A stretch of DNA of 64,000 bases from a virus: positions 50,733-114,732 of IMG/VR virus record IMGVR_UViG_3300010399_000002; one strand, written 5' to 3'. The translations under genes were made by a program, and so were the position numbers. Within the stretch, counting starts at the first letter, position 1; each line of letters begins with the position of its first letter. The notes beneath the pieces were generated by a model. The model was not told where the DNA came from. It worked only from the letters and a program-made list of their open reading frames with translations, and did no database searches. Shown here one piece after another: positions 32,257 to 40,119 of this stretch.

Positions 32257-32559
32257 CTAAGCTGTTGTGCGCTGCAAGTCGGAAGACTGATAATTGCCCG
32301 AAGTACCGTCTTTGAATCTGACTATATGGAACTCACCGGATGGAGCTGAAGTAACAATCTTGCCGTGTTTACCTTTACCTTTAACTGGACCTTTAACCTT
32401 AACCGAATCCCCTTCGGTCAACTTACTCCCGAACATGCGAGCGCTGCCTCCACCACCGCCACTAGAACTAAACTGTCCCTGCGCATCATGATGGGGATTG
32501 AACTTGGTTAGCAGAGACTCAACTCGATCGTTGAGCTGTACAATACGCTCACTTGTCAT
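32257..32559 (-). CDS. Tagged protein with FNPHHD..GQFSSSGGGGG leader and SH3/KOW-like domain, 100 aa
   Basis: The leader (RIVQLNDRVESLLTKFNPHH then DAQGQFSSSGGGGG) is shared with 31028-31471. The C-terminal half (TEGDSVKVKGPVKGKGKHGK then IVRFKDGTSGNYQSSDL) reads like an SH3/KOW-type fold. The ATG at 32559 is chosen because GGAG lies seven bases upstream and it overlaps the previous stop as ATGA. Confidence 0.62.
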   Translation of the reverse strand: MTSERIVQLNDRVESLLTKFNPHHDAQGQFSSSGGGGGSARMFGSKLTEGDSVKVKGPVKGKGKHGKIVTSAPSGEFHIVRFKDGTSGNYQSSDLQRTTA

Positions 32560-33305
32560 TTGCACACTCCAAAGTCAAAATTCATACTCGCACGTCTAGC
32601 AGCAAATGCCTCTTTGTGCGCTGGATCTGATACATGGTCTGGGGGCTGGAAATCGCCTCGCCAACAGACCGCTACCATTTGTGGTGTATCGTAAATACGA
32701 CAGTGCATCCCACCTGTACCGTGGTCTTGCAAAAGATACTTGACCGCCTCTAACACCGGACCGCCGAAGTCGTGAAACGCAATCACACCACGTGGTCTCA
32801 ATCTCGATAACGCGAACTGGGCATCCAACTGTGGTACCGGAGAATCGTGGTCACCGTCAATAAAAACCCCGTCGAAGAAATCCTGATCCCCGATAACGGA
32901 ATACTGATCTGATCGAAGAGCGACAGGGTGAAGTATAGCAGTGTCTGCCTTAGCATTGGGGGCATCGTACTGACGCACGTTATCCATGTTCTCCAACCAC
33001 CGCTCAAAGAACGCACGCTCTCTCAATCTTGGCTCAAGCATCAATACACTACGCACACCGGTCAGGTGGGCGATGTGCGCACCGCTCCAACCAGTTTGAC
33101 TTCCGATCTCGAGCCAGTCGCCTTTAATCCTGTGAGCGATCTCCCAAAGTATAGCAGCCTCGTCGGCACTGATCCAACCGGGCACTGGTGGAAAGTCCGG
33201 ATCACAGAGGATCTCATGATCGTAGCCTACTACGATTGGTTGTGCATGTACGAAACAGGACCTAAGATCTGGTCCGTGGATAAGATTAGAACGATAGTTA
33301 TACAT
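32556..33305 (-). CDS. Class I SAM-dependent methyltransferase
   Basis: The protein has 249 residues. The SAM-binding motif is GDWLEIGSQTGWSGAHIA (about residues 62-79), followed by VLMLEPRL and FFDGVFIDGDHD (about 137), then GVIAFHDF. It is like Methyltransf_24 enzymes that modify sugars. It belongs to the cassette and is probably coupled to the tagged gene downstream by ATGA. Confidence 0.78.
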   Translation of the reverse strand: MYNYRSNLIHGPDLRSCFVHAQPIVVGYDHEILCDPDFPPVPGWISADEAAILWEIAHRIKGDWLEIGSQTGWSGAHIAHLTGVRSVLMLEPRLRERAFFERWLENMDNVRQYDAPNAKADTAILHPVALRSDQYSVIGDQDFFDGVFIDGDHDSPVPQLDAQFALSRLRPRGVIAFHDFGGPVLEAVKYLLQDHGTGGMHCRIYDTPQMVAVCWRGDFQPPDHVSDPAHKEAFAARRASMNFDFGVCK

Positions 33306-33308
33306 GTC

Positions 33309-33926
33309 TCACTCGGCAAACCAACAATCATTACACGGCAGCGGTACTGTTGGAAGTATGGTCTTCCAATCGATCTGTGGCTCTAACGGTGTAGCAGTTG
33401 GAATCCCCGGGCCTACGCAACAGCCGAAGAACTTCCCGTCGGCATAGGCGCACCCGTCAGAAATGAAACACGCTCTCGAACACGGCTTACCTTCTGCCCG
33501 ACGGATACGCGGTACAAAATTTGCTCCGTTTGGTCCGGCATTGTACATACCGACCTTCACGCCTCGACCTAACAGTGCGTTCAACGCCTGGTGGTTATCG
33601 CCGTAGTCACTAAAGTCTACCCAGGTAAAATGTTCGACAATGGTATCCAAATGCGCTATCACCCGATAACCGTTCGTGTTCATGGTCAGCGTCGTACAAC
33701 CGAACAACTCTCTGAACCTCGGTACGAACTCAGCGAACTTCGGATGTGCTGTTGGTTCTCCACCTGTTAAATTGATGCGTTCGATGCCTTGCAACCATTT
33801 GGCAGCAGTCTCAAAGTACGACCAATCATGGTGGCCTAGCACTCGATTGATGCCTACACCCGCGCAGCAATCGGGACAACGCTTGTTACAATGCGTCGTC
33901 AGATCGAGATTGACTGTATGGATCAC
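33309..33926 (-). CDS. Radical SAM enzyme
   Basis: The N-terminal motif TTHCNKRCPDCCAG (CxxxCxxC, about residues 12-20) binds the SAM [4Fe-4S] cluster, and NLTGGEPTAHPKF is the classic GGEP strand. Additional cysteines at ACFISDGCAY, FFGCCVG and CNDCW could bind a second cluster (SPASM-like). The protein has 205 residues, smaller than most, and is rare in phages. It may modify a sugar or peptide in the cassette. The product is unknown. Confidence 0.82.
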   Translation of the reverse strand: MIHTVNLDLTTHCNKRCPDCCAGVGINRVLGHHDWSYFETAAKWLQGIERINLTGGEPTAHPKFAEFVPRFRELFGCTTLTMNTNGYRVIAHLDTIVEHFTWVDFSDYGDNHQALNALLGRGVKVGMYNAGPNGANFVPRIRRAEGKPCSRACFISDGCAYADGKFFGCCVGPGIPTATPLEPQIDWKTILPTVPLPCNDCWFAE

Positions 33927-34507
33927 GGCATGGCCAGAATCAGATTGTTACCGTCGTAGTACGGACAGATGTAACCTAACCCGGTAGCAATCTGTAAGAT
34001 CTCACCTTCATGGTGATCGTGCTCAACGCATATGCACTTCGGTCTCATAGCTGCCAACGGAAAGCGCTTGAACAATTCAGTTGACGTGCCCTCTGTATCA
34101 ATACTGATGAAATCGAAACCGCCGAACTGATTGAGAATCTGCTCGACAGTAATCTGCGGTACCCAGAACCGACCGGTAAAGTCTGCATGAGCTTTCCACT
34201 TCTCGTAGTTCTCGTCCTGAGTAGTAGATATGGCATCGGGACTGTTATAGAACTGGATTAGACTCTGATCTAAACCCACGGCTGCCATGATCAGCGACAA
34301 CTTATCGTTGCCTCGATGTCTATCCGACAGTGCCATGAACGCATTGGGAGACGGTTCGATGAGAACTCCACCCCAACCTCGCTCGACCAATGCTAATGTA
34401 TTGGAAAAGGTCTTACCATCGAACGCTCCGATATCGAGAAACCTCCCGACATGGTCTCCGAAAATTTCCAGGATAACCTTCTCTTCACCTTTTTGGGAAT
34501 ATGGCAT
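33923..34507 (-). CDS. FkbM-family methyltransferase
   Basis: The segment YSQKGEEKVILEIFG and VGRFLDIGAFDGKTFSNTL, with GGVLIEPSPNAF, and DFISIDTEGT (about residue 130) are the FkbM-like methyltransferase signature. FkbM enzymes O-methylate sugars. The ATG at 34507 is taken rather than the upstream TTG frame, which overlaps the neighbour. It pairs with a second FkbM-like gene. Confidence 0.76.
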   Translation of the reverse strand: MPYSQKGEEKVILEIFGDHVGRFLDIGAFDGKTFSNTLALVERGWGGVLIEPSPNAFMALSDRHRGNDKLSLIMAAVGLDQSLIQFYNSPDAISTTQDENYEKWKAHADFTGRFWVPQITVEQILNQFGGFDFISIDTEGTSTELFKRFPLAAMRPKCICVEHDHHEGEILQIATGLGYICPYYDGNNLILAMP

Positions 34508-34511
34508 TTTC

Positions 34512-35186
34512 TTATGCACTGTAGTTACTGTTCCGTAACAGCAGATTATAGTCAAACTCCTTTACGATCTCCCAACCTGGAAGCATAGCCAACAACTCCG
34601 CACGGTTGGCCTGTCCTTCGTACATCTCATGGTCGTCGGCTTCGATGAACAAGTAACGCGTTCTGCTTAGAGCCTCTCGGCCACCTTCAATCACATCTCG
34701 TTCGGCACCTTGCACATCCACCCAAAGCAACTCTACCTTTTCGAGTTTCTCGGTCTCATACAGATTGTCCAACGTAACGCATTGCACCTCAACGGTCTTC
34801 GGAAACGTACACCAGGGAAAGAACTCGAGATGCTTCTTCGGCTTCCGAATTGAACTGCTAGCTGTTCCATAACCGATCTCGTTCTCACACAGGTGTAATT
34901 CAATTGTACCTGAATGAGCTGCAACAGCAGCCTCGTAGAAGTTTGTAATACCGTTGAAACCGTTCTCGCGAATATAATCGGCGTTACGCGGATCGGGCTC
35001 TAGAGCGATGTATCTTCTGGCGTGAGGACTCATCCAAGCTGCGTCTTCGGCATGGAAGGTTCCTAACTCCACAACAGTTGGCTTGTCTGCGGCCTTCAGA
35101 ATCTCAATGATAGCTTGCTGTATGTCGGACACCAGCTGCTGCTCGAGAGTAACCTCTGCAACTTGATCTACAATTTCCTCTTGCAC
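34512..35186 (-). CDS. FkbM-like methyltransferase, second copy
   Basis: The protein has 224 residues: PTVVELGTFHAEDAAWMSP, YIALEPDPRNADYI, VELLWVDVQGAERDVIEGG and the terminal half give a class I methyltransferase with an FkbM-like end. It has a GTG start with AGGTG five bases upstream. Its 5' end faces the only plus-strand gene in the window. Confidence 0.73.
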   Translation of the reverse strand: MQEEIVDQVAEVTLEQQLVSDIQQAIIEILKAADKPTVVELGTFHAEDAAWMSPHARRYIALEPDPRNADYIRENGFNGITNFYEAAVAAHSGTIELHLCENEIGYGTASSSIRKPKKHLEFFPWCTFPKTVEVQCVTLDNLYETEKLEKVELLWVDVQGAERDVIEGGREALSRTRYLFIEADDHEMYEGQANRAELLAMLPGWEIVKEFDYNLLLRNSNYSA

Positions 35187-35208
35187 CGTTTCACCTATGT
35201 GTTATGAT
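35181..35208 (+). promoter_or_regulatory. Putative promoter of the plus-strand HNH-like gene
   Basis: TTGCAC and TATGAT are spaced by 16 bases. The -10 box ends six bases before an ATG at 35215, so transcription would begin at the start codon and the mRNA would be leaderless. It lies inside the first codons of the divergent methyltransferase. Confidence 0.5.
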
Positions 35209-35214
35209 TCGATT

Positions 35215-35748
35215 ATGATCTACAAAAAAGTGAGACCTAAATTCGACTTGACCGGGCAACGCTTTGGACGTTTAGTTGCTCTTGGAGCTGTTGGACGGAG
35301 ACCTAACGGGATCGTTTGGAAATGTAAATGTGATTGTGGCAAAACAACTTCTGTTCCGGCCTGCAATCTTAGGTGTGGCGGAACTAGAAGTTGTGGATGC
35401 TTGAAACACGAACTGCTAGTCTCTGCAAATCCTAATAGGTCTCACGGCCTCAAATGGGAAATTGCCTCTAACAAACGACTGCGACAAGTATACCACGCAT
35501 GGGTTAGTATGAAACAACGTTGTCACAATCCAAAAAATGCAAACTACAAACAGTACGGCGCACGAGGCATTTACGTCTGTAAAAAGTGGCGACATGACTT
35601 CGTTGCGTTTCTAAAAGATATAGGACTCCCGCCCAAACGCAAATTGACTATCGACCGTTTAGACAACGATGGTCCTTATGAACCTGGCAACTGTTCTTGG
35701 GCTACACCGTTTGCTCAAGGTCAAAACCGGCGGACAAAACAGACTTAA
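35215..35748 (+). CDS. HNH-like mobile endonuclease-type protein (only plus-strand gene)
   Basis: Of 177 residues, the N-terminal zinc-ribbon part (FDLTGQRFGRLVALG, WKCKCDCGKTT, SCGCLKHE) is followed by HAWVSMKQRCHNPKN, YKQYGARGIYVCKKW and IDRLDNDGPYEPGNC then SWATP. This is a recognisable family of phage HNH/AP2-type mobile genes that move as free-standing elements. Another ATG lies at 35197, upstream of the predicted transcription start. Its 3' end overlaps the neighbouring glycosyltransferase-like gene by 47 bases. It has a lower GC content than its surroundings. Confidence 0.75.
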   Translation: MIYKKVRPKFDLTGQRFGRLVALGAVGRRPNGIVWKCKCDCGKTTSVPACNLRCGGTRSCGCLKHELLVSANPNRSHGLKWEIASNKRLRQVYHAWVSMKQRCHNPKNANYKQYGARGIYVCKKWRHDFVAFLKDIGLPPKRKLTIDRLDNDGPYEPGNCSWATPFAQGQNRRTKQT

Positions 35749-36424
35749 GTAATGGCTCATGCCCTGGAAATCCTGCTGCTGCGCGTTGTTCGAATAGTGC
35801 TCTAGCTGACGACCAATCCAATCTAGCCTCACTCAAATGAGGAGGCCTCTTCCCACCTTCGCGCATCCAATGATGGTGATATTGGCAAATATCCTTAGCG
35901 TGTCTTAGCACTCCGAGCTTCAACGCAACCTCATGAAGTTCTTGATCGACAAAAAAATGCAACCAACCTGGCCACAGAGGACCTTGGCCTCCATACATAC
36001 GCTCGCAGAACTCACGACCGATCCATGGTGAAGAACACACCCGCTCTTCGGATGACTTGCCGTTCTCAATCATCCAACGATCACCTGTCGGTTGCATGAC
36101 CCCGAATGTACCGTTGAAGTTCTTGAAGAACTTCGCCTCCAACTCTTTTGGATCACGCCTTGGATCTGGATCGATGTCGTCCCCGCCTGTTACGATGATA
36201 CTTATGGATGGATCTTTGAGAACGATCTTACACAACCAATTGACTGACTCGGCGTAACCTGTATATGGACGATACAGAACGAGATCTGCATCTACCTCCG
36301 GTTCTCCAACCTTTTCGGGATCTCGATGGACTGCTACACCGTAGCCTAGTTCTCGCCATTTGTGCAAACACACATTAGCTTCGGCAACTGGTCTAGCTGA
36401 AGGTATGCAATACCAAACACTCAC
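35702..36424 (-). CDS. Glycosyltransferase-like protein, 240 aa
   Basis: The N-terminus WYCIPSARPVAEANVCLHKW and central IIVTGGDDIDPDPRRDP, QPTGDRWMIENGKS, PWIGREFCERMYGG resemble phage glycosyltransferase-like proteins. DDIDPDP is a candidate metal site. The 3' end overlaps the plus-strand HNH-like gene. Function by context only. Confidence 0.55.
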   Translation of the reverse strand: MSVWYCIPSARPVAEANVCLHKWRELGYGVAVHRDPEKVGEPEVDADLVLYRPYTGYAESVNWLCKIVLKDPSISIIVTGGDDIDPDPRRDPKELEAKFFKNFNGTFGVMQPTGDRWMIENGKSSEERVCSSPWIGREFCERMYGGQGPLWPGWLHFFVDQELHEVALKLGVLRHAKDICQYHHHWMREGGKRPPHLSEARLDWSSARALFEQRAAAGFPGHEPLLKSVLSAGFDLEQTV

Positions 36425-37047
36425 AACGCCTCCCTAAGCACACTCGTTAGTGATTTGTACGGCCACAACTTAAGAGCTGATTCCTTCGAAGTGTTTATAA
36501 CCTCGACTCCGGCTTCTTTCAACGGCGCAACAGCGTTCTGAAAAAGTGGGAGCATGGTGTGCTCAAACACATTGGCATATCCAGCCTGCGTCTGTCTCAC
36601 GTGCTGGTGCCCGGGGTGCCAATGTGTTCTGCCGTCGACCACTCGCATGTCTACACCTAACAGCACGATGCGCTTGACACCGAAATGAAACGCTACCTGC
36701 ATGGACTGGTACGTTCCGTTGGCTCCGGTATACAATGCACCTGGATCGTTGCTCCAGCCGATCTGTCCGGCGTTTCTCAAACGCTTAACTGCACCATCGA
36801 CCTCCACCGTTGTTACGATGTATCGTCCTTCGAATGACTCCATCACTCGCTGTTTATGGTACATGTACCATTTGGAATCTGCGAAATACAACACATCGGC
36901 GTGTGGAAAGATCTGATAACTGTTGTTGATGGCAATGACTCGACGACCAAATAGTGGACGAAGATCTTCTCGAGCTAATGAAGGACCTCCACCTAGTATG
37001 AATGCTGTCTCACCGGACCACTCTGGCGGAACCACCCAATAGGACAT
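36421..37047 (-). CDS. GGGPSL-type protein (MptE/DUF115-like), copy 1
   Basis: The N-terminus FILGGGPSLAREDLRPL, central ADVLYFADSKW, and VKRIVLLGVDMRV match a family of phage proteins related to DUF115/MptE-like enzymes that act on nucleotides or sugars. It is a tandem duplicate of the next gene (same start MSYWVVPPEW). The function is unknown. Confidence 0.68.
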   Translation of the reverse strand: MSYWVVPPEWSGETAFILGGGPSLAREDLRPLFGRRVIAINNSYQIFPHADVLYFADSKWYMYHKQRVMESFEGRYIVTTVEVDGAVKRLRNAGQIGWSNDPGALYTGANGTYQSMQVAFHFGVKRIVLLGVDMRVVDGRTHWHPGHQHVRQTQAGYANVFEHTMLPLFQNAVAPLKEAGVEVINTSKESALKLWPYKSLTSVLREAL

Positions 37048-37680
37048 TTAGACTAAAACAATCTCTTCCTTGACCAGTGCTTCTTTCAAATTACAACTCG
37101 GCCAAAAAGTAAGTGCTGAACCTTCTGTGGCGTTTATTACCTCTACGCCTCGATCACGTAACGGCCCTACCAGACTTTTGAACTTCGGCAGGAAAGTACT
37201 CGACAAAACAGCTTGATATGACTTGGCTGGTTTTCCGTGTCCTTCATGCCAATGAGTAGATTGTCCTGAAACACGCATGTCGTAGCCTAACAAAATAATT
37301 CGCTTGGCTCCGAAGTGCGCTGCAAGATGAATAGCCTGATAGCCGCTGTTGGAACCCGTTCGCAATGCTCCTGGATCTGGATCGAAGCCTGGAACACCTG
37401 TGATGCGAAGTTGCTTGACGAACTCCGGCACTCGACGAGCTACTGTAACGATGTACCTACCTCGAAAAGTCTCCGTTATGTCTCCGCACTTCTTTCGCCA
37501 CCATGACTCGTCTGCAAAGTACAACACATCGGCGTATGGACACAAACGGTAACTGTCGTTTATCACTATCACACGACAACCCTGCAAGCAACTCGCATCG
37601 AAACCGCGTAGCGATGGTCCACCTGCTAGAATCACACAGGTCTCACCGAACCATTCTGGAGGCACAACCCAATAGGACAT
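37048..37680 (-). CDS. GGGPSL-type protein (MptE/DUF115-like), copy 2
   Basis: Both proteins start MSYWVVPPEW and share ADVLYFAD, RYIVT, PGAL-TG-N, AKRIILLGYDMRV and EVINAT. The two copies are joined directly (stop-start without gap). A third member lies at 45253-45855 near the capsid. The copies have diverged strongly, which suggests retained but distinct roles. Confidence 0.68.
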   Translation of the reverse strand: MSYWVVPPEWFGETCVILAGGPSLRGFDASCLQGCRVIVINDSYRLCPYADVLYFADESWWRKKCGDITETFRGRYIVTVARRVPEFVKQLRITGVPGFDPDPGALRTGSNSGYQAIHLAAHFGAKRIILLGYDMRVSGQSTHWHEGHGKPAKSYQAVLSSTFLPKFKSLVGPLRDRGVEVINATEGSALTFWPSCNLKEALVKEEIVLV

Positions 37681-38075
37681 TATCTTCGCATCATGACTCG
37701 GAACTCACAAGTCAGATTCGGCCGCTGCTTAACATCATACCAACCGATGGGTGCATCGTTAGTTGCCATCGTGTAGATGTAAGCCCTTCCACCTAAAGTA
37801 AATGAAGCGTTGTGTAATGCTGTCCAACACTCTTGCCACTTTTCGCGTGCAATCTCGTACTCAAGTGCGCTGGCCCTGATACGCACCTGGAATTGCATCT
37901 GCGCATTGTTTGGTCCGTAAGTATCTGGAGCTGGGCCTAAGAACGGAGTCTCGTTAATTACAATTACCTGATCTGGTGTATCTGGAACTCGCGCTTTGTA
38001 CAAAAGCCAACCGGTCTCCACTAAACCTGGAATCCCCAACAGGAAGGCTTCGATGTCGTTGAGTGGCTGCCCCAT
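37680..38075 (-). CDS. Tail terminator-like protein, 131 aa
   Basis: The order neck - terminator - tail tube and the sequence (NDIEAFLLGIPGLVETGWLL, PNNAQMQFQVRIRAS, terminal KQRPNLTCEFRVMMRR) fit a minor capsid/tail-terminator type protein that ends the tail tube. Sequence similarity within this class is low, so the call rests partly on position. Confidence 0.65.
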   Translation of the reverse strand: MGQPLNDIEAFLLGIPGLVETGWLLYKARVPDTPDQVIVINETPFLGPAPDTYGPNNAQMQFQVRIRASALEYEIAREKWQECWTALHNASFTLGGRAYIYTMATNDAPIGWYDVKQRPNLTCEFRVMMRR

Positions 38076-38078
38076 AAC

Positions 38079-38474
38079 TTATTTACTGCGGTTTGCTCTG
38101 TTCACTGCTGCCACGATACGACGAGGAATGTTTGAAATAGCCTTAGCCAGCGGCTTAGACAAATACTTCGCTTGGCCAACTGGATGATGTGCGTTGAGGT
38201 TCTCGTGGACGATGATGGCGTAACTTACACTCGGACCGCCGTACGTTAGATCGACTTTGAAATTGGTAGGAGTGTTCTCTTTCACTGCGACTTGTCCTGT
38301 AGATCTCAAAGCGCCGGTATCCACTGGAACAAAGTCTTCTTTGGAACTTGCCATTACCTCTTCTGCGATTTGATACAACTCGCGACGTGCTACCTGACTT
38401 GACAGATCTGCTGCGGACATGACCTTTCGCAGAACACGATCTACATTTTTCAAACTTGCGCCGGCCTTAGCCAT
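38079..38474 (-). CDS. HK97 gp10-like neck/tail completion protein
   Basis: The motif DFVPVDTGALRSTGQVAV and SYAIIVHENLNAHHPVGQAK then YLSKPL are the signature of HK97-gp10-like proteins, which join head and tail. At 131 residues the length is typical. The start lies 24 bases from repeat copy D. Confidence 0.85.
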   Translation of the reverse strand: MAKAGASLKNVDRVLRKVMSAADLSSQVARRELYQIAEEVMASSKEDFVPVDTGALRSTGQVAVKENTPTNFKVDLTYGGPSVSYAIIVHENLNAHHPVGQAKYLSKPLAKAISNIPRRIVAAVNRANRSK

Positions 38475-38497
38475 TGTAGCACTCGTTTGGCCCTATC

Positions 38498-38582
38498 TGG
38501 GACCTGTCGGGCACTCATCTTGGTTATTGGATGGTAGTTGGAGATGGTTTTCGTTACTGTAACCGCTGGAGAGGCTGCTACG
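38498..38582 (-). repeat. 85-bp dispersed element, copy D
   Basis: It starts TGGGACCTGTCGGGCACT on the plus strand, with GGTAGTTGG and GCTGGAGAGGCTGCTAC at the common offsets. It overlaps the stop codon of the neck gene at 38578 by five bases. It is the most divergent copy in the left arm. Confidence 0.85.
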
Positions 38583-38910
38583 CTGCTCCTAAATACACTT
38601 TTACATGGTGGTCTCCGCTCTGATCCGTCGGACGCTCCCAGTTGACTATGATTCCTAATGATTCTCCGTTCTGACTGAACTTATCGTCGAGATCAACAAT
38701 AGTTGGCAAACCTAGAACCCAGATGACTGTACTAGCAAACGTGTCTGTACCTGGTTGACGAGCATTGGCTACGCGCACAGTCTTCTTAACTACGCGACAA
38801 CGATACGATACGATCTCATCGTAAATAGGCTTCGTGTACTGATCTCGATCCAGAACCTTCTGGTAATCGACAGTGGCAGGACACAGAACCAACCAATCAC
38901 TGGCAGCCAT
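38578..38910 (-). CDS. Putative head closure/neck protein, 110 aa
   Basis: The segments WLVLCPATVDYQKVLDRDQY and VIWVLGLPTIVDLDDKF suggest a beta-rich neck protein of the head-closure class. Position between adaptor and gp10-like protein supports this. No motif is decisive. Confidence 0.6.
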   Translation of the reverse strand: MAASDWLVLCPATVDYQKVLDRDQYTKPIYDEIVSYRCRVVKKTVRVANARQPGTDTFASTVIWVLGLPTIVDLDDKFSQNGESLGIIVNWERPTDQSGDHHVKVYLGAA

Positions 38911-38913
38911 ATT

Positions 38914-39336
38914 CTACTCGCCTTGATTGTTGTGCATTCCAACAGTGAACGCGGGCTTGACCCGGTCGGTATCTGTCTCGTCAATCTCTTTATCCGACCT
39001 GCGAATGCCCCCTGCATAAGGAGTGGCTAGACCGAGCCCGCCTTTGGTGGTAGCCTGCATCCTTAGCTTGACCGCTAAATCGGTGTAAGCCTTTTGGCGC
39101 TGACTGTAACTTATACTCAAATCACCAATGGACTGATCTACTAGCCGCCCATACTTCGCTGCAAGCTGTTGGGCCCCTTGAGCCGCGGCATAGTAGACTG
39201 AACTTGAGTTCTCAGATAGCAACCAAGCTATCTCCGCATCGAGCAACTGCTTGTCCTTTGAATCTGTATCGCCCAACAGAAAACGAACAGAGTCTGTTGG
39301 ACTCGCTGCGGGATTACCGGAATAGGTCCAAGACAT
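38914..39336 (-). CDS. Head-tail connector (adaptor) protein
   Basis: The segment WTYSGNPAASPTDSVRFLLG followed by DTDSKDKQLLDAEIAWLLSE is typical for phage head-tail connector proteins (gp6-like adaptors). The 140-residue frame from the ATG at 39336 has GAGG five bases upstream; the longer frame overlaps the neighbour. It should bind the portal ring. Confidence 0.8.
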   Translation of the reverse strand: MSWTYSGNPAASPTDSVRFLLGDTDSKDKQLLDAEIAWLLSENSSSVYYAAAQGAQQLAAKYGRLVDQSIGDLSISYSQRQKAYTDLAVKLRMQATTKGGLGLATPYAGGIRRSDKEIDETDTDRVKPAFTVGMHNNQGE

Positions 39337-39343
39337 GATGGCC

Positions 39344-39895
39344 TCAAACTGGTCGAATAGCAAATTCTAGTATGCGTGGATCTTCCATACCGGACACAGT
39401 TACTACAAGCAGACTAACTGAATACACTTGGCTAGAAGTGCCGCCAGAAACTGTAACTGAAACTGTAACACCGAAAAAAGACTCTGTGACCTTGGTTAGT
39501 CCGGATGGAAACGTCCATGTAGCACTGACTATTGGATCGACCATCCAAAGATACGCACCGCCTGCAACGAAAGCGCCGTTACCTGCAATCGGACTGGATA
39601 GTGCTGCGTCTGCGTATAGTTCGTACGTGGTAGGACTCACGTACTTAACATATCTGAATCCGTTGGGTGACGTGTTACCCAACGACCCGGCAATGAACAC
39701 CGGAGTACCGTTTGGTAAAGACGTCGGAAAGCCCTGCTTGATTGTAACAACCACTGGACTGGCATTGGAAGCGGCTGTTATGAGAACCTTTTCTCGGCCT
39801 TGAATACGAAGGAACTCAGAATAGTCGATCGTGTACGTTTTTCTGGCCCCTGCGGCCTTTTCGATGGTCGTGATGGAATCCAACAGAATAGACAT
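39344..39895 (-). CDS. Structural protein with FCCH-like beta domain, 183 aa
   Basis: The stretch VVVTIKQGFPTSLPNGTPVF followed by GFRYVKYVSPTTYELYAD resembles short beta domains found in phage structural proteins. The end is Thr/Ser/Val-rich. The gene lies between neck and decoration-like genes. Exact role unknown. Confidence 0.55.
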   Translation of the reverse strand: MSILLDSITTIEKAAGARKTYTIDYSEFLRIQGREKVLITAASNASPVVVTIKQGFPTSLPNGTPVFIAGSLGNTSPNGFRYVKYVSPTTYELYADAALSSPIAGNGAFVAGGAYLWMVDPIVSATWTFPSGLTKVTESFFGVTVSVTVSGGTSSQVYSVSLLVVTVSGMEDPRILEFAIRPV

Positions 39896-39900
39896 AAGCG

Positions 39901-40119
39901 CTATGCCTTAAACTCGCGATCCTCGAATGGAACCTGTATGTTGATTGGTTCCTCTACGACAACATCAAATATACGATCCTCAAATTGGGACACTAGTACA
40001 CGATCCTCGAACGCTGCTAGCAACACCCGATCCTCAAATGGAACTTGCAGTATAGCATCGGGAACTATTATGCCCCATTCTTGAGTGTAGGCAAAAATTC
40101 TTAGTGCTGCACCCGGCAT
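39901..40119 (-). CDS. Small protein with FEDR nonapeptide repeats, 72 aa
   Basis: The protein has four FEDR-centred repeats (FEDRVLLAA, FEDRVLVSQ, FEDRIFDVV, and FEDREFKA after a spacer VEEPINIQV), giving 9-residue periodicity. N-terminus: MPGAALRIFAYTQEWG. Such regular short repeats suggest a beta-solenoid or beta-prism-like structural piece. No known family is recognised. Confidence 0.6.
   Translation of the reverse strand: MPGAALRIFAYTQEWGIIVPDAILQVPFEDRVLLAAFEDRVLVSQFEDRIFDVVVEEPINIQVPFEDREFKA
39917..40041. repeat. Tandem 27-bp repeat CGATCCTCRAA
   Basis: The sequence CGATCCTC followed by GAA or AAA recurs at 39917, 39974, 40001 and 40028; the last three are 27 bases apart and the first is 57 away. 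It encodes the FEDR repeats of the small gene above. Confidence 0.75.

Noticed and set aside
39917-40041. CRISPR-like array
   Set aside because: The 27-bp units are direct repeats without spacers and encode the FEDR repeats in frame.
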